A stretch of 64,000 nt of DNA. It comes from Cloacibacillus porcorum (lineage in GTDB: Bacteria; Synergistota; Synergistia; Synergistales; Synergistaceae). The DNA is taken from assembly GCF_001701045.1 (NCBI RefSeq), contig NZ_CP016757.1, forward strand, positions 1,543,501 through 1,607,500. The letters run 5' to 3'. The translations under genes were made by a program, and so were the position numbers. Below, in pieces: positions 1-9,605 of this stretch. The notes beneath the pieces are model-generated. The model was not told the origin of the DNA, did not search any database, and saw only the letters and a list, made by a program, of their open reading frames with translations. How positions within the stretch are numbered: position 1 is the stretch's first letter; each line of letters begins with the position of its first letter.

Positions 1-101
1 AGGGCGACGGTTTCAAAACACTTGACGAGGGTCAGAAAGTAAGCTTCGAGATTACCCAGGGCAGCAAGGGTCCCCAGGCTTCCGACGTAGAGAAAATCTA
101 A
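1..101 (+). CDS. Cold-shock protein, C-terminal fragment (5' end outside window)
   Basis: The frame from base 3 to the TAA at 99-101 encodes the last 32 residues of a CspA-type cold-shock protein: [23 protein letters not shown] and a DVEKI end. This matches the last two beta-strands of the OB-fold that binds single-stranded RNA or DNA. In this family the full protein is about 65-70 residues, so roughly half lies upstream of the window. An intrinsic terminator follows at 158-192, so the gene ends its own transcription unit. Family assignment is firm; which paralogue it is cannot be told. Confidence 0.85.
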   Translation, partial: GDGFKTLDEGQKVSFEITQGSKGPQASDVEKI

Positions 102-157
102 CTCCAGCAGTATTTCTTTATATCATATCAATATTTTATATAAGAAATCGAGATTGA

Positions 158-192
158 AAAGAGGACAGCTTTGGTTGTTCTCTTTATTTTTG
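158..192 (+). terminator. Intrinsic terminator after the cold-shock gene
   Basis: AAAGAGGACA (158-167) pairs with TGTTCTCTTT (176-185), with one G-U wobble, around a short loop, and is followed by a T-rich run (ATTTTTT). Confidence 0.8.
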
Positions 193-256
193 TCCGTACC
201 TTTTTATAAATACCGCAAAATTTTTTGCCGTAGAGGCTCGATGAGAAAATTTCCCT

Positions 257-283
257 TTGACTAATATTAACATTTGTTATAGA
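257..283 (+). promoter_or_regulatory. Possible sigma-70 promoter for the lon-like gene
   Basis: TTGACT (257-262) and TATAGA (278-283) are separated by 15 nt, shorter than ideal. It lies about 100 nt upstream of the chosen start of the protease gene in an AT-rich stretch. Confidence 0.35.
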
Positions 284-384
284 TTAGGTATGTTGTGGTG
301 CCTGCGCCGCAGGAGCCTGCCTTTGGCGGGCCGCGGGCGGGCATTTCTTTGAACATAAAACCGAAAACGATCAGGAGGAGCTTA

Positions 385-2934
385 ATGTCTCTCATAAAGG
401 ATAAACAACTTTCCGCCGACAGACTTCGCCGTTCGGCCGACCTGGAGGCCCTTGGCTTTAAAACGACAAAGGGGCTGGATAAGCTCACGGGGCTGATCGG
501 GCAGGAGCGCGCCGTGCGTTCCGTCGGCTTTGGCCTCTCGGTGCAGAGCAAGGGGTATAACATTTTTATGGTCGGCGAGCCGGGATGCGGCCGCACCACC
601 TACGCGCTGGAGGAGCTGAAACGCGCCGCCGCCGATATGCCCGCGCCGGACGACTGGGTGTATGTCTATAATTTCGACGACCCGAGTCTGCCGCTGGCGA
701 TAAATCTGCCCGCCGGCAAGGGGCGCGATCTTGCGAAGGACGCCGAGGACGCGATCGAGGATATCAAGACGGCGCTCGCGAAGGCCTTCGACAACAACGA
801 ATTCGAGGATAACAAGGCGCAGCTGGTGAAGTCCTTCCAGGACGAGGTCAACGCGATTATGGAGGAGCTGCGGAAGTGGGCGGAATCGAAGGATTTCGCG
901 ATCAAGCGCACGCCGCAGGGCTTTGTCAATCTGCCGCTGATAATGGCGCCGCCGCTGCCCTCAAACGAAGAGGGACAGGGCGAAGCCGAGAAAAAGGACG
1001 AAGAGGGAGAAAAACAGCTCGTCCGCCGCGAGATGCAGCAGGAGGAGTTTGAAAAGCTCTCTGAGACGGAGCAGGAGGCGCTGCAGAAGGTCTCCGAGGA
1101 GATTTCGCAGAAGACGCTGGAGAAGCTGCGTCTCATCCGCGAGCGGGAAAAGGAGCTCAAGGAGAAGATCAAGGAGCTGGAGAGCCAGATCTGCCGGGTG
1201 GCGATCGCGCCCATCCTTACGGAGCTGCGCGGCAAGCACATGCCCAACGAGAAGCTCGCGAAGTGGCTCGACGAGCTCACGGAGGATCTTATCGCCAATT
1301 TCAACGTATTCCTCGCCGCCGTGCGCGACGACGCCGCCGAGGTAGACTTCTCCCGCTATGAGGTGAACGCCTTCGTCTCCAATAATCCGAACGACGGCGC
1401 TCCCGTGATCTGCGAGACGAACCCCATTTACTATAACCTCGTAGGCAAGGTGGATTATGAAAACCGGCAGGGGAATCTTTATACGGATTTCCGCCGCATC
1501 ACCCCCGGCGCGATGCACCGCGCGAACGGCGGCTTCCTGCTGCTGGACGCCGACGAGCTGCTGCGCCAGTTTATGTCCTGGGATGTGCTGAAGCGAGTCC
1601 TGCGCTACCGTGAGCTCTCGATAGAGAATCTCGGCGAGCAGCTCGGTTATATACCGGTATCCTCGCTGCGTCCGGAGCCGATACCGATTGATATGAAGGT
1701 GGTGATCGTAGGCACCCCCTACCTTTACTATCTGCTCAATATATATGACCCCGAGTTCCAGAAGGTTTTTAAGATAAAGGCCGAGTTTGACTCGGAGATG
1801 CCGCGCACCGCCGAGAGCGAGTATCAGATCGCGCAGTTTATCGCGGGCTTCGTCGCGCGCGAGGGCCGGCTCAACTTTACCGCGGCCGCCGTCGGCGAGG
1901 TCATCGAATGGGCCTCGCGTCTCGCGGAGGACCGGAACAAGCTTTCGACGCAGCTTAATAAGATCGCCGAGATCCTGGTCGAGTCGACGGCCTGCGCGAA
2001 GGCCGGCGGCAAGAAGCTCGTCGGCGTCGACCATGTGCGCAAGGCCCTTGAGGAGAAGGTCTTCCGCGCCGATATGTGGGAGGACAAGGTTCTTGAGGAG
2101 TACCGCAAGGGCGTCATCCGCATCGACACCGAGGGCGAGGTCGTAGGCCAGATAAACGGCCTCACCGTCTCGCAGCTGATAGACCATTCTTTCGGCTCGC
2201 CGGTTCGCATAACCGCCAACGTATTTATGGGGGCGGAGGGCGTCGTCAACATCGAACGCGAGGTGAGCATGACCGGCCCGATACACAACAAGGGGCTGAT
2301 GATACTCACGAGCTATCTCGGACGGATGTACGCGCGGGAATTCCCGCTCTCCGTCAGCGCCCGTATCGCCTTTGAGCAGACCTACGGCGGGATCGAGGGC
2401 GACAGCGCCTCGTCCACGGAGCTTTACTGCCTGATATCGGCGATCGCCGGTATCCCGCTCAGTCAGGGGATCGCGGTCACCGGCTCCGTCGACCAGATGG
2501 GATTCATTCAGCCGATCGGCGGCGTCAACGAGAAGATAGAGGGCTTTTTCCGCTACTGCAAGGCGCGCGGCCTCACGGGAAAGCAGGGGGTGATCATTCC
2601 CGTGCAGAACGAGCAGCATCTCATGCTGAACCATGAGGTGACGGAGGCGGTGAGGAAAAACAGGTTCCATATATGGAGCATTTCGACCATAGACGAGGGG
2701 ATAGAGATACTTACGGGCATCCCCGCGGGAAAAATGGACGAGAAGGGGCAGTATCCGAAGAAGAGCGTCCACGGGCGCGTGCAGGCGGCCCTTGAGGGCT
2801 GGCTTGAGCGCTCTTTCCGTTACAAGAAGGTCATGACGGACCGTGTCGACCCGCCCAAAAAGCGGGGAAAGAAGAAGACGGAGCCGGCGGAGAGCAAGGA
2901 CAAAGAGGCTCCGGAGGCGAAAGAGGCGGAATAA
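385..2934 (+). CDS. Lon-related ATP-dependent protease (S16, LonB/YcbZ-like)
   Basis: This is an 849-residue AAA+ protease of the LonB-like type (YcbZ/LonC group), expected to degrade misfolded or regulatory proteins in the cytoplasm. A P-loop GEPGCGRTT lies at residues 64-72. A charged coiled-coil insertion sits around residues 170-280. The C-terminal S16 domain has the GDSAS motif with catalytic Ser674 and the partner Lys717 in GGVNEK. The reading frame is open to a GTG-like start at 295, but ATG 385 is preferred because AGGAGG (373-378) precedes it at good spacing. The C-terminal tail is rich in Lys and Glu. The stop TAA overlaps the ATG of nth by one base. Canonical LonA has an N-terminal LAN domain that is absent here. 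Confidence 0.9.
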   Translation: MSLIKDKQLSADRLRRSADLEALGFKTTKGLDKLTGLIGQERAVRSVGFGLSVQSKGYNIFMVGEPGCGRTTYALEELKRAAADMPAPDDWVYVYNFDDPSLPLAINLPAGKGRDLAKDAEDAIEDIKTALAKAFDNNEFEDNKAQLVKSFQDEVNAIMEELRKWAESKDFAIKRTPQGFVNLPLIMAPPLPSNEEGQGEAEKKDEEGEKQLVRREMQQEEFEKLSETEQEALQKVSEEISQKTLEKLRLIREREKELKEKIKELESQICRVAIAPILTELRGKHMPNEKLAKWLDELTEDLIANFNVFLAAVRDDAAEVDFSRYEVNAFVSNNPNDGAPVICETNPIYYNLVGKVDYENRQGNLYTDFRRITPGAMHRANGGFLLLDADELLRQFMSWDVLKRVLRYRELSIENLGEQLGYIPVSSLRPEPIPIDMKVVIVGTPYLYYLLNIYDPEFQKVFKIKAEFDSEMPRTAESEYQIAQFIAGFVAREGRLNFTAAAVGEVIEWASRLAEDRNKLSTQLNKIAEILVESTACAKAGGKKLVGVDHVRKALEEKVFRADMWEDKVLEEYRKGVIRIDTEGEVVGQINGLTVSQLIDHSFGSPVRITANVFMGAEGVVNIEREVSMTGPIHNKGLMILTSYLGRMYAREFPLSVSARIAFEQTYGGIEGDSASSTELYCLISAIAGIPLSQGIAVTGSVDQMGFIQPIGGVNEKIEGFFRYCKARGLTGKQGVIIPVQNEQHLMLNHEVTEAVRKNRFHIWSISTIDEGIEILTGIPAGKMDEKGQYPKKSVHGRVQAALEGWLERSFRYKKVMTDRVDPPKKRGKKKTEPAESKDKEAPEAKEAE

Positions 2935-3626
2935 TGGCTGTCATCCACCATGTACAGGAGATACTCGACGGTTTGGAGGCGCTCTACGGCAACGAGGCGC
3001 GCCCCGCGTCCGACTTCTGGTATGAGGAGCCGCTTGACGACCTGATATTGACGATACTTTCGCAGAATACCAACGATAAGCTGCGCGACAAGGCCTTCGC
3101 GAAGATGAAGGCCACCTATTCCTCCTGGGACGAGGTGGCGCAGGCCGACCTTGAGGAGCTTAAGGAGGTGCTGCGCATCGCGGGGATGAGCAGCACGAAG
3201 CCCGCCCGTATCCAACAGATATTGGCGGCGGTGAAGGAGCGGTTCGGCGGTTATACGCTGAAGGAGCTCCGCAGCTGGCGGCAGCCGGAGGTGCGCGAGT
3301 ACCTGACCTCGCTGCCGGGCGTGGGACCCAAGACCTCGGCGATCGTCGAATGCTTCGACCTCGGGCTGCCGGGATTTCCCGTCGATACGCATATCACGCG
3401 GCTCAGCAAGCGCTTCGGCTGGGCCGACGAGAAGAATCCGCCGGATAAGATACAGGCGCGGCTCGAGGAGGCGCTGCCGCAGGAGCGTTTTCGCGGCGGC
3501 CACCTGAATTTCCTCGAACACGGCCGCGGCATATGCAGCGCGCGAAAGCCAGACTGCGCCCGCTGTACGCTCGCGGCGTGGTGCGATTACGGAAAGAGGG
3601 CGGCGGAGGCCGCCGATGGATTATAG
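2934..3626 (+). CDS. nth: Endonuclease III-type DNA glycosylase
   Basis: The 230-residue protein is a HhH-GPD DNA glycosylase/AP lyase that removes oxidised pyrimidines in base excision repair. Visible are the helix-hairpin-helix LPGVGPKTSA with the catalytic Lys, the catalytic Asp in VDTHI, and a C-terminal [4Fe-4S] ligand set C-x6-C-x2-C-x5-C. Its ATG overlaps the preceding stop (TAATG), and its own 3' end overlaps tilS by 11 nt, so it is translated in a coupled cluster. The closest alternative is an EndoIII-related glycosylase of other specificity (MutY or MIG type); the VDTH motif and length favour EndoIII. Confidence 0.88.
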   Translation: MAVIHHVQEILDGLEALYGNEARPASDFWYEEPLDDLILTILSQNTNDKLRDKAFAKMKATYSSWDEVAQADLEELKEVLRIAGMSSTKPARIQQILAAVKERFGGYTLKELRSWRQPEVREYLTSLPGVGPKTSAIVECFDLGLPGFPVDTHITRLSKRFGWADEKNPPDKIQARLEEALPQERFRGGHLNFLEHGRGICSARKPDCARCTLAAWCDYGKRAAEAADGL

Positions 3627-4647
3627 GCGAAAGTTTCTCGCCGCCGCCTCGCGTCAGGGGTGGGCGGAGGCCTCCGGCATCGTCTGCGCCCTTTCGGGCG
3701 GCGGCGATTCCGTGGCGATGCTTTGGCTGCTGAAAAATTTTTTTAAAGGGCGTCTGGCGGCGGCGCATCTCGATCATTGTACCCGGGATGGCGGCTCGCA
3801 TGAGGACGCCATATTTGTGCGGGAGCTCTGCGAGAGCTGGGGGATAGAGTGCGCCGTCAAGGTCACTGACGTCCACCACTGCCGCGAGAGCGGAGAGTCC
3901 TTTGAAATGGCGGGGCGGCGCGCGCGCTACGAACATTTTTATGAGACGGCGGCGCGGCTTGGACTGCCATATATCGCCGTCGGCCACAACTCCGACGACG
4001 TGGTGGAGACCCAGCTGATGAACCTCGCGCGCGGCAGCGGGCTTGCCGGGCTGCGGGGGATACCGGAGGTGCGCGGCAATATCGTGCGCCCGGTGATAGA
4101 CTTCAGCCGCGAAGAGCTGCGGCGGATACTGCGGGAAAACGGCGTCTCCTGGCGCGACGATTTCACCAACGACGAATCGGATTACACCCGCAACAAGGTG
4201 CGAAACATACTCATCCCCTGGATAAAGGAGAACCTCAACTCCGGTTTTGAGGGCGTGATGCTCGGCCTCGCGAAGCAGGTGAGCGCCGAGGTGGAGGCCA
4301 AGGAGAGCGCGGCGCGCGGGGAGATATCGAAGATCGCCTTTAATCAGCCGCCGGCGCTTGCCGCCTGGCGGACTTGCGGGCTTAAAGAGCTGCCGGAGCT
4401 TACCCTTGCCGAGATGCTCCGCCTTCAGGGAGCGGAGCTTTCGCTGCCCGCGCTCTCACGCGCGCGCACGAACGAGCTCGCGGGACTTGTGAGACGCGGC
4501 GGATGCTGGCGTTTCCAGTGGGCGCGCGATATCGAGGTCTGCTATTCGGAACGCGGTATCGGCTGGCTTCACCGGGCCGATATAAAGGCGGGTAAAATTT
4601 TTAGCAAAAATACCTGCGAAAATAGGCTTCCATGGTGGGCGAGATAA
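3616..4647 (+). CDS. tilS: tRNA(Ile)-lysidine synthase
   Basis: This 343-residue PP-loop ATPase attaches lysine to C34 of the CAU-anticodon tRNA-Ile, switching it from AUG to AUA reading; it is normally essential. The N-terminal PP-loop SGGGDSVAM lies at residues 27-35, and the GHNSDDVVET and LRGIPEVRGNIVRPV motifs typical of TilS follow. The C-terminal part is shorter than in E. coli (about 430 residues). The gene overlaps nth by 11 nt. The tilS-hpt-ftsH order is common in bacteria and supports the call. Confidence 0.9.
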   Translation: MDYRRKFLAAASRQGWAEASGIVCALSGGGDSVAMLWLLKNFFKGRLAAAHLDHCTRDGGSHEDAIFVRELCESWGIECAVKVTDVHHCRESGESFEMAGRRARYEHFYETAARLGLPYIAVGHNSDDVVETQLMNLARGSGLAGLRGIPEVRGNIVRPVIDFSREELRRILRENGVSWRDDFTNDESDYTRNKVRNILIPWIKENLNSGFEGVMLGLAKQVSAEVEAKESAARGEISKIAFNQPPALAAWRTCGLKELPELTLAEMLRLQGAELSLPALSRARTNELAGLVRRGGCWRFQWARDIEVCYSERGIGWLHRADIKAGKIFSKNTCENRLPWWAR

Positions 4648-4716
4648 TACGAAATATGATATTATTCTTAATTGTTTGTAAGCTGCAATTTATTGCCCTA
4701 AAGGGAGTGCTCAATT

Positions 4717-5253
4717 TTGGAGTATAGAATAGGCAGAGTATTGCTTTCGGAAGAGGAGCTCCGCAGGAAGGTAAAGGAGCTCGGGTCAAGGATACGCGAG
4801 GACTATAAGGGAAAGAAGGTCGTCTTCGTCTGTGTTCTCAAAGGGGCCGTGATATTTTTTTCCGACCTTGTACGCGAGATAGGGCCGGACGTCGACGCCC
4901 AGCTTGATTTCCTTGCCATATCATCCTACGGCGTCTCTACCAAGAGCAGCGGCGTGGTCAAGATCCAGAAGGATCTGAGCACGGATATCCACGGCAAGCA
5001 TGTGATAATAGTTGAAGATATACTTGACACGGGACTTTCGCTTTCGTACATCGGCAAGCTTCTGCGCGAGCGCGGACCCGAGTCGCTTGAGATCTGCGTG
5101 CTGCTTGACAAGGCCGAGCGCCGTACACAGCATGTGGATGTCAAATATACCGGCTTTACCATTCCCGATGAGTTTGTCATCGGTTACGGCTTGGACTACG
5201 CGGGACAGTTCCGCCACCTTCCGGCCGTGCATATCGCCGAGCCCCTGGACTGA
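4717..5253 (+). CDS. hpt: Hypoxanthine phosphoribosyltransferase
   Basis: The 178-residue protein converts hypoxanthine or guanine plus PRPP to IMP or GMP in purine salvage. The PRPP-binding signature VEDILDTGLS is at about residues 98-107, and LKGAVIFF and the dimer/base loop DFLAISSYG are present. The start is TTG, with GGGAG of AAAGGGAGTG about 10 nt upstream; no ATG gives a better start. It sits in the conserved tilS-hpt-ftsH order. Length is normal for the family. Confidence 0.92.
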   Translation: MEYRIGRVLLSEEELRRKVKELGSRIREDYKGKKVVFVCVLKGAVIFFSDLVREIGPDVDAQLDFLAISSYGVSTKSSGVVKIQKDLSTDIHGKHVIIVEDILDTGLSLSYIGKLLRERGPESLEICVLLDKAERRTQHVDVKYTGFTIPDEFVIGYGLDYAGQFRHLPAVHIAEPLD

Positions 5254-5325
5254 CGGAGGGCGCGGGCGGTTTTATTTTTGAAAAGAAGAGGAACGCATAG
5301 AAATAGAAAGCGAGGATAATGGATA

Positions 5326-7317
5326 TTGAAGAAAATTTCTAAAAATGTGGGGATGTATATCGTCCTCATTGTATTGGTAGTCAGCCTGGTCAATGTATTC
5401 CTGGGCCCTGACAGCGCTAAAAAAACGACACAGAACGAAGTGATGCCCTACAGCACCTTCCTGAGCGAGGTAAACAGCGGCAACGTGACGAAGGTCAAGA
5501 TCGACCACGAGCAGCTTATCGGCACGCTGAAGTCCGGCAAGCAGTTCACGACCTATATCCTCGACGCGGCGACGCTTCCCTCGATAGTGGCGGAGAAGGG
5601 CGTCGAGGTCGAGGTCGTGCCGCCGCCGAAGAATTCGTGGCTCACGGCGCTTCTGACGTCGCTCCTGCCGACGCTTCTTCTGATCGGCGTCTGGATATAC
5701 TTCATCTATAACATGCAGGGCGGCGGCAGCAAGGTGATGGGCTTTGCGAAGAGCAAGGCCAAGCTGTTCCTTGACAACCGTCCGAAGGTGACCTTCGCCG
5801 ACGTCGCGGGCTGCGACGAGTCGAAGGAGGAGCTTGAAGAGGTCGTACAGTTCCTTAAAGACCCCGCGAAGTTTACAAAGCTCGGCGCCAAGGTGCCGCG
5901 CGGCGTGCTTCTGCTCGGCGCTCCGGGAACGGGAAAGACCCTTCTCTCCCGCGCGGTGGCCGGCGAGGCCGACGTTCCCTTTTTCAGCATCAGCGGCTCG
6001 GACTTTGTGGAGATGTTCGTCGGCGTCGGCGCGGCGCGCGTCCGCGACCTCTTTGAACAGGCCCGCAAGTATCAGCCCTGCATAATATTCATCGACGAAA
6101 TAGACGCCGTCGGACGTCACCGCGGCGCAGGACTCGGTGGAGGCCATGACGAGCGCGAACAGACGCTGAACCAGCTGCTTGTCGAAATGGACGGTTTTGA
6201 GGCCGGATCGGGGATAATCCTCATCGCCGCGACCAACAGGCCCGATATTCTCGACCCCGCGCTGCTGCGTCCGGGACGCTTTGACCGCCAGGTGGTGGTG
6301 GACCGTCCCGACGTCAACGGACGCCGCGATATTCTCAAGGTCCATCTTCGCGATATGAAGATAGAGCACGACGTCGATCTCGACGTCATCGCGCGCCGTA
6401 CGCCGGGCTTTGTCGGCGCCGACCTGGCCAACCTCGTCAACGAGGCGGCGCTGCTCGCGGCGCGGCGCGATAAGGAAATGCTCGGCATGCCGGAATTTGA
6501 AGAGGCTATCGACCGCGTCATGGCGGGGCCGGAGCGCAAGAGCCGCATAATCAGCAAGAAAGAGCGCGAAATAATCGCCTACCACGAGGCGGGACACGCC
6601 CTCGTCGCGGCGAAGATAAAGGGTTCGGACCCGGTACACAAGATCTCGATCATCCCGCGCGGGCATATGGCGCTCGGCTATACGCTCCAGCTTCCCGAGG
6701 AGGACAGGTTCCTCATCTCGCGTCAGGAGCTCGCGGATAAGATCTGCGTCCTGCTCGGCGGACGCGTAGCCGAATCTATCTGCTTCGGCGATGTGACGAC
6801 GGGCGCCTCCAACGACCTCGAGCGCGCCACCCAGATCGCGCGCCAGATGGTGACGCAGTTCGGCATGAGCGACAAGCTGGGGCTGGTGACGCTTGGCCGC
6901 AAGCAGCACGAGGTATTCCTCGGCCATGATATCGTCGACGACCGCAACTACAGCGAAGAGGTCGCCCATACGATAGACCTTGAGATCCGCGCGATTGTCG
7001 ACGGCAGCATGAACAAGGCAAAGGAGATACTCACGGAGAACCGCGAACGGCTGGAAGAGATCACGCGTCTGCTGCTTGAGAAGGAGATACTCGAGGGCGA
7101 CGAGCTTGACGAGCTTCTCGGATATCCGAAAAAGGAACATCCAGGCGAGAGCGCCGCGGAGGATAAACCGCAGGACGGCGGGGATAAGCCGGAAGACAAG
7201 GGAAAGGAAAATGAGGACGGCGATGCTCCGGACGCCGAAGCGGTCATTCATCAGGTGCCCGACATCGAGGAGGCCGATTCGGGGAACTTCAACGCCCCGA
7301 TAGACGAAGAGAGATAA
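5326..7317 (+). CDS. ftsH: ATP-dependent zinc metalloprotease FtsH
   Basis: This 663-residue membrane AAA+ protease degrades unassembled membrane proteins and short-lived regulators. There is a transmembrane helix near residues 7-26 and a second near 105-125, bounding a small extracytoplasmic domain. The Walker A GAPGTGKT is at 198-205, the Walker [12 protein letters not shown], the second-region-of-homology arginines in [17 protein letters not shown], and the zinc motif HEAGH at 420-424. The last 60 residues are an acidic, low-complexity tail. The start is TTG after a GAGG Shine-Dalgarno; an ATG 6 nt upstream is out of frame and soon stops. A strong terminator follows. Confidence 0.95.
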   Translation: MKKISKNVGMYIVLIVLVVSLVNVFLGPDSAKKTTQNEVMPYSTFLSEVNSGNVTKVKIDHEQLIGTLKSGKQFTTYILDAATLPSIVAEKGVEVEVVPPPKNSWLTALLTSLLPTLLLIGVWIYFIYNMQGGGSKVMGFAKSKAKLFLDNRPKVTFADVAGCDESKEELEEVVQFLKDPAKFTKLGAKVPRGVLLLGAPGTGKTLLSRAVAGEADVPFFSISGSDFVEMFVGVGAARVRDLFEQARKYQPCIIFIDEIDAVGRHRGAGLGGGHDEREQTLNQLLVEMDGFEAGSGIILIAATNRPDILDPALLRPGRFDRQVVVDRPDVNGRRDILKVHLRDMKIEHDVDLDVIARRTPGFVGADLANLVNEAALLAARRDKEMLGMPEFEEAIDRVMAGPERKSRIISKKEREIIAYHEAGHALVAAKIKGSDPVHKISIIPRGHMALGYTLQLPEEDRFLISRQELADKICVLLGGRVAESICFGDVTTGASNDLERATQIARQMVTQFGMSDKLGLVTLGRKQHEVFLGHDIVDDRNYSEEVAHTIDLEIRAIVDGSMNKAKEILTENRERLEEITRLLLEKEILEGDELDELLGYPKKEHPGESAAEDKPQDGGDKPEDKGKENEDGDAPDAEAVIHQVPDIEEADSGNFNAPIDEER

Positions 7318-7327
7318 GACCGGTCAG

Positions 7328-7357
7328 CGAGCCGCCCGCACGGGCGGCTCGTTTTTT
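7328..7357 (+). terminator. Intrinsic terminator after ftsH
   Basis: An 11-bp GC stem, CGAGCCGCCCG (7328-7338) with CGGGCGGCTCG (7341-7351), and TTTTTT follow the ftsH stop by 10 nt. Confidence 0.93.
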
Positions 7358-7424
7358 ATATGCGCAGACGGCGCGCCTCGCAGCCGCCAGTCCAATATGT
7401 CTTTGTGGAAACAATTATTATTTG

Positions 7425-7454
7425 CTGACATCTATACGTTTGTCCTGCTATAAT
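7425..7454 (+). promoter_or_regulatory. Sigma-70-type promoter upstream of uvrB
   Basis: CTGACA (7425-7430) lies 18 nt from a perfect TATAAT (7449-7454), about 95 nt before uvrB in an AT-rich gap following the ftsH terminator. No LexA-type box was recognised. Confidence 0.55.
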
Positions 7455-7547
7455 AAATTATCTTAAATGGCGTCGAGCGTCTATTTGTGCTAAAATAGAA
7501 CGGTTTTAGATAAAAATATCTAATGTGCAAATTAAGAGAGGAAAAAG

Positions 7548-9605
7548 ATGACAGAGGATAAATTTAAACTGGTCGCGCCCTTCGGACTGTCGGGGGATCA
7601 GCCGCAGGCGGTGGAGAAGCTCGTGCGCGGTTTTCGCGAACGTGACGGGATGCGACAGACGCTTCTCGGCGTCACGGGCAGCGGCAAGACCTTCACAATG
7701 GCGAACGTCATCGCCGAGCTCAACCGCCCCACGCTCGTGATGGCGCACAATAAGACTCTCGCGGCGCAGCTTTACAGCGAGTTCAAGGAGTTCTTTCCCG
7801 AGAATTCCGTAAATTATTTCGTCAGTTACTATGATTATTACCAGCCGGAGGCCTATATCCTCGCCTCCGACGTCTATATAGAAAAGGATTCTTCGGTTAA
7901 CGAGCGTATCGAAAAGCTGCGTCTCGCGACCACCAAGTCGCTGCTTGAGCGGCGCGACGTCATCGTCGTCGCAAGCGTCTCCTGTATCTACGGACTGGGA
8001 AAGAGGAAGAACTACGAGGACGCGATCTTCCGCTTCGCGCAGGGCGAGCGGTGGGAGCGCCGCGCCTTCATGCTGCGCCTCATAGAGAATTATTATGAAC
8101 GCAACGACGTATCGCTTGTGCCGGGGACCTTCCGCAGCCGGGGCGAGACGATGGAGATCTTCCCCGCCTACAGCGACACAGCACTGCGAATTTCCTTCTT
8201 TGACGACGAAATAGAGCGGATTGACGAGATCGATCCAGTATCAGGAAAGAGCCTGCTCAGGAAAGAGAAGGTCGGCATCTTCCCCTCGCAGCATTATGTG
8301 ACGAGCACCGACGCGATTCAGAGGGCGGCGGGCGTCATCGAACAGGAGATGGAGGAGTGCTGCGCGCGCTTTACGAGCGAGGGCAAGTATCTTGAGGCCG
8401 AGCGGCTGAAGATGCGCACAAAGTACGACCTTGAGATGCTGCTTGAGGTCGGCTACTGCTCCGGCATAGAGAACTATTCAAGATATCTTGACGGACGCGA
8501 GGAGGGAGACCCGCCGGGAACGCTGCTGGACTTCTTTCCGCAGGACGCGCTCTTTTTCATTGATGAATCGCATATGACGCTGCCGCAGGTACGCGGCATG
8601 TACAACGGCGACCGCGCCCGCAAGGAGGTCCTCGTGCAGCACGGCTTCCGCCTGCCCTCCTGTCTTGACAACCGGCCGCTGCGCTGGGACGAATATGAAC
8701 CGGCGCTGAAAAACGCCCTCTTTATCTCCGCCACCCCAGGCGACTATGAGTTCGAGCATTCTGACCATGTGGTGGAGCAGCTCATACGACCGACCGGCAT
8801 CCCGGACCCGGAGGTGGAGGTGCATAAGGCGACGGGGCAGGTCGACGACCTGCTCGCGGAGATCCGTCCAATCGTCGACCGCGGCGAGCGCGTGCTGGTG
8901 TCGACGCTGACGAAGCGCTCCGCCGAGGATCTCGCCGAATATATGGCGGAGCTCGGCATCAAGGTCCGCTATATACACTCGGAGCTTGACACCTTCGAGC
9001 GCGCGGAGCTGCTGCGCGACCTGCGTCTAGGCGTCTTTGCCGTGCTTGTGGGGGTAAACCTGCTCCGCGAGGGCATCGACCTGCCGGAGGTCTCGCTGGT
9101 GGCGATCCTTGACGCCGACCGCGAGGGCTATCTGCGCGCGCACCGCTCCCTGATACAGATGATCGGCCGCGCCGCTCGCAACAGTGCGGGAAAAGTGATA
9201 TTATATGCCGATAGGATAACAGACAGTATGGATTTGGCGATGAAAGAAACAGCGCGCCGCCGTGTGGCGCAGTCCGCCTTCAACGAGGAGCATCACATCG
9301 AACCGAAGACGATCATCAAATCCGTGAAAAACCTGCTGCCGGACGAGCTGCTCGACGACAACGAGAACAGCTACGCCGGCATGCGCGCCGCCACCCCAAA
9401 TGAAGAGGCGCGGGAGCAGGATATCCAGGAGCTTGAAAGAAGGATGTGGGAGGCCGTGGAGAAGCTGGACTTTGAAACGGCGGCCCAATTAAGAGACGAT
9501 ATACAGAGACTGAAAGGCGGCAATCCGATTGGAACAGGAAATAAGAATTACCGGGGCAAGGCAGCACAACCTCAAAAACATAAACGCAGATATCCCAAAA
9601 AATAA
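7548..9605 (+). CDS. uvrB: Excinuclease ABC subunit B
   Basis: The 685-residue UvrB verifies damage after hand-over from UvrA and recruits UvrC in nucleotide excision repair. It has the Walker A GVTGSGKT (41-48), the damage-probing beta-hairpin region [10 protein letters not shown], helicase motifs FIDESH and QMIGRAARN, and a C-terminal UVR domain (about 625-660) that binds UvrC. The last 27 residues are a basic tail read through the start of uvrA: the two genes overlap by 77 nt. The ATG follows GAGAGGAAAAAG. Confidence 0.95.
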   Translation: MTEDKFKLVAPFGLSGDQPQAVEKLVRGFRERDGMRQTLLGVTGSGKTFTMANVIAELNRPTLVMAHNKTLAAQLYSEFKEFFPENSVNYFVSYYDYYQPEAYILASDVYIEKDSSVNERIEKLRLATTKSLLERRDVIVVASVSCIYGLGKRKNYEDAIFRFAQGERWERRAFMLRLIENYYERNDVSLVPGTFRSRGETMEIFPAYSDTALRISFFDDEIERIDEIDPVSGKSLLRKEKVGIFPSQHYVTSTDAIQRAAGVIEQEMEECCARFTSEGKYLEAERLKMRTKYDLEMLLEVGYCSGIENYSRYLDGREEGDPPGTLLDFFPQDALFFIDESHMTLPQVRGMYNGDRARKEVLVQHGFRLPSCLDNRPLRWDEYEPALKNALFISATPGDYEFEHSDHVVEQLIRPTGIPDPEVEVHKATGQVDDLLAEIRPIVDRGERVLVSTLTKRSAEDLAEYMAELGIKVRYIHSELDTFERAELLRDLRLGVFAVLVGVNLLREGIDLPEVSLVAILDADREGYLRAHRSLIQMIGRAARNSAGKVILYADRITDSMDLAMKETARRRVAQSAFNEEHHIEPKTIIKSVKNLLPDELLDDNENSYAGMRAATPNEEAREQDIQELERRMWEAVEKLDFETAAQLRDDIQRLKGGNPIGTGNKNYRGKAAQPQKHKRRYPKK

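Noticed and set aside
961-2772. 603-codon open frame antisense to the lon-like gene
   Set aside because: It mirrors the strong codon bias of the sense gene, has no ribosome site or recognisable domain, and the sense frame carries the protease motifs.
5272-7251. 659-codon open frame antisense to ftsH
   Set aside because: Shadow frame of a GC-rich gene; sense strand holds all FtsH motifs.
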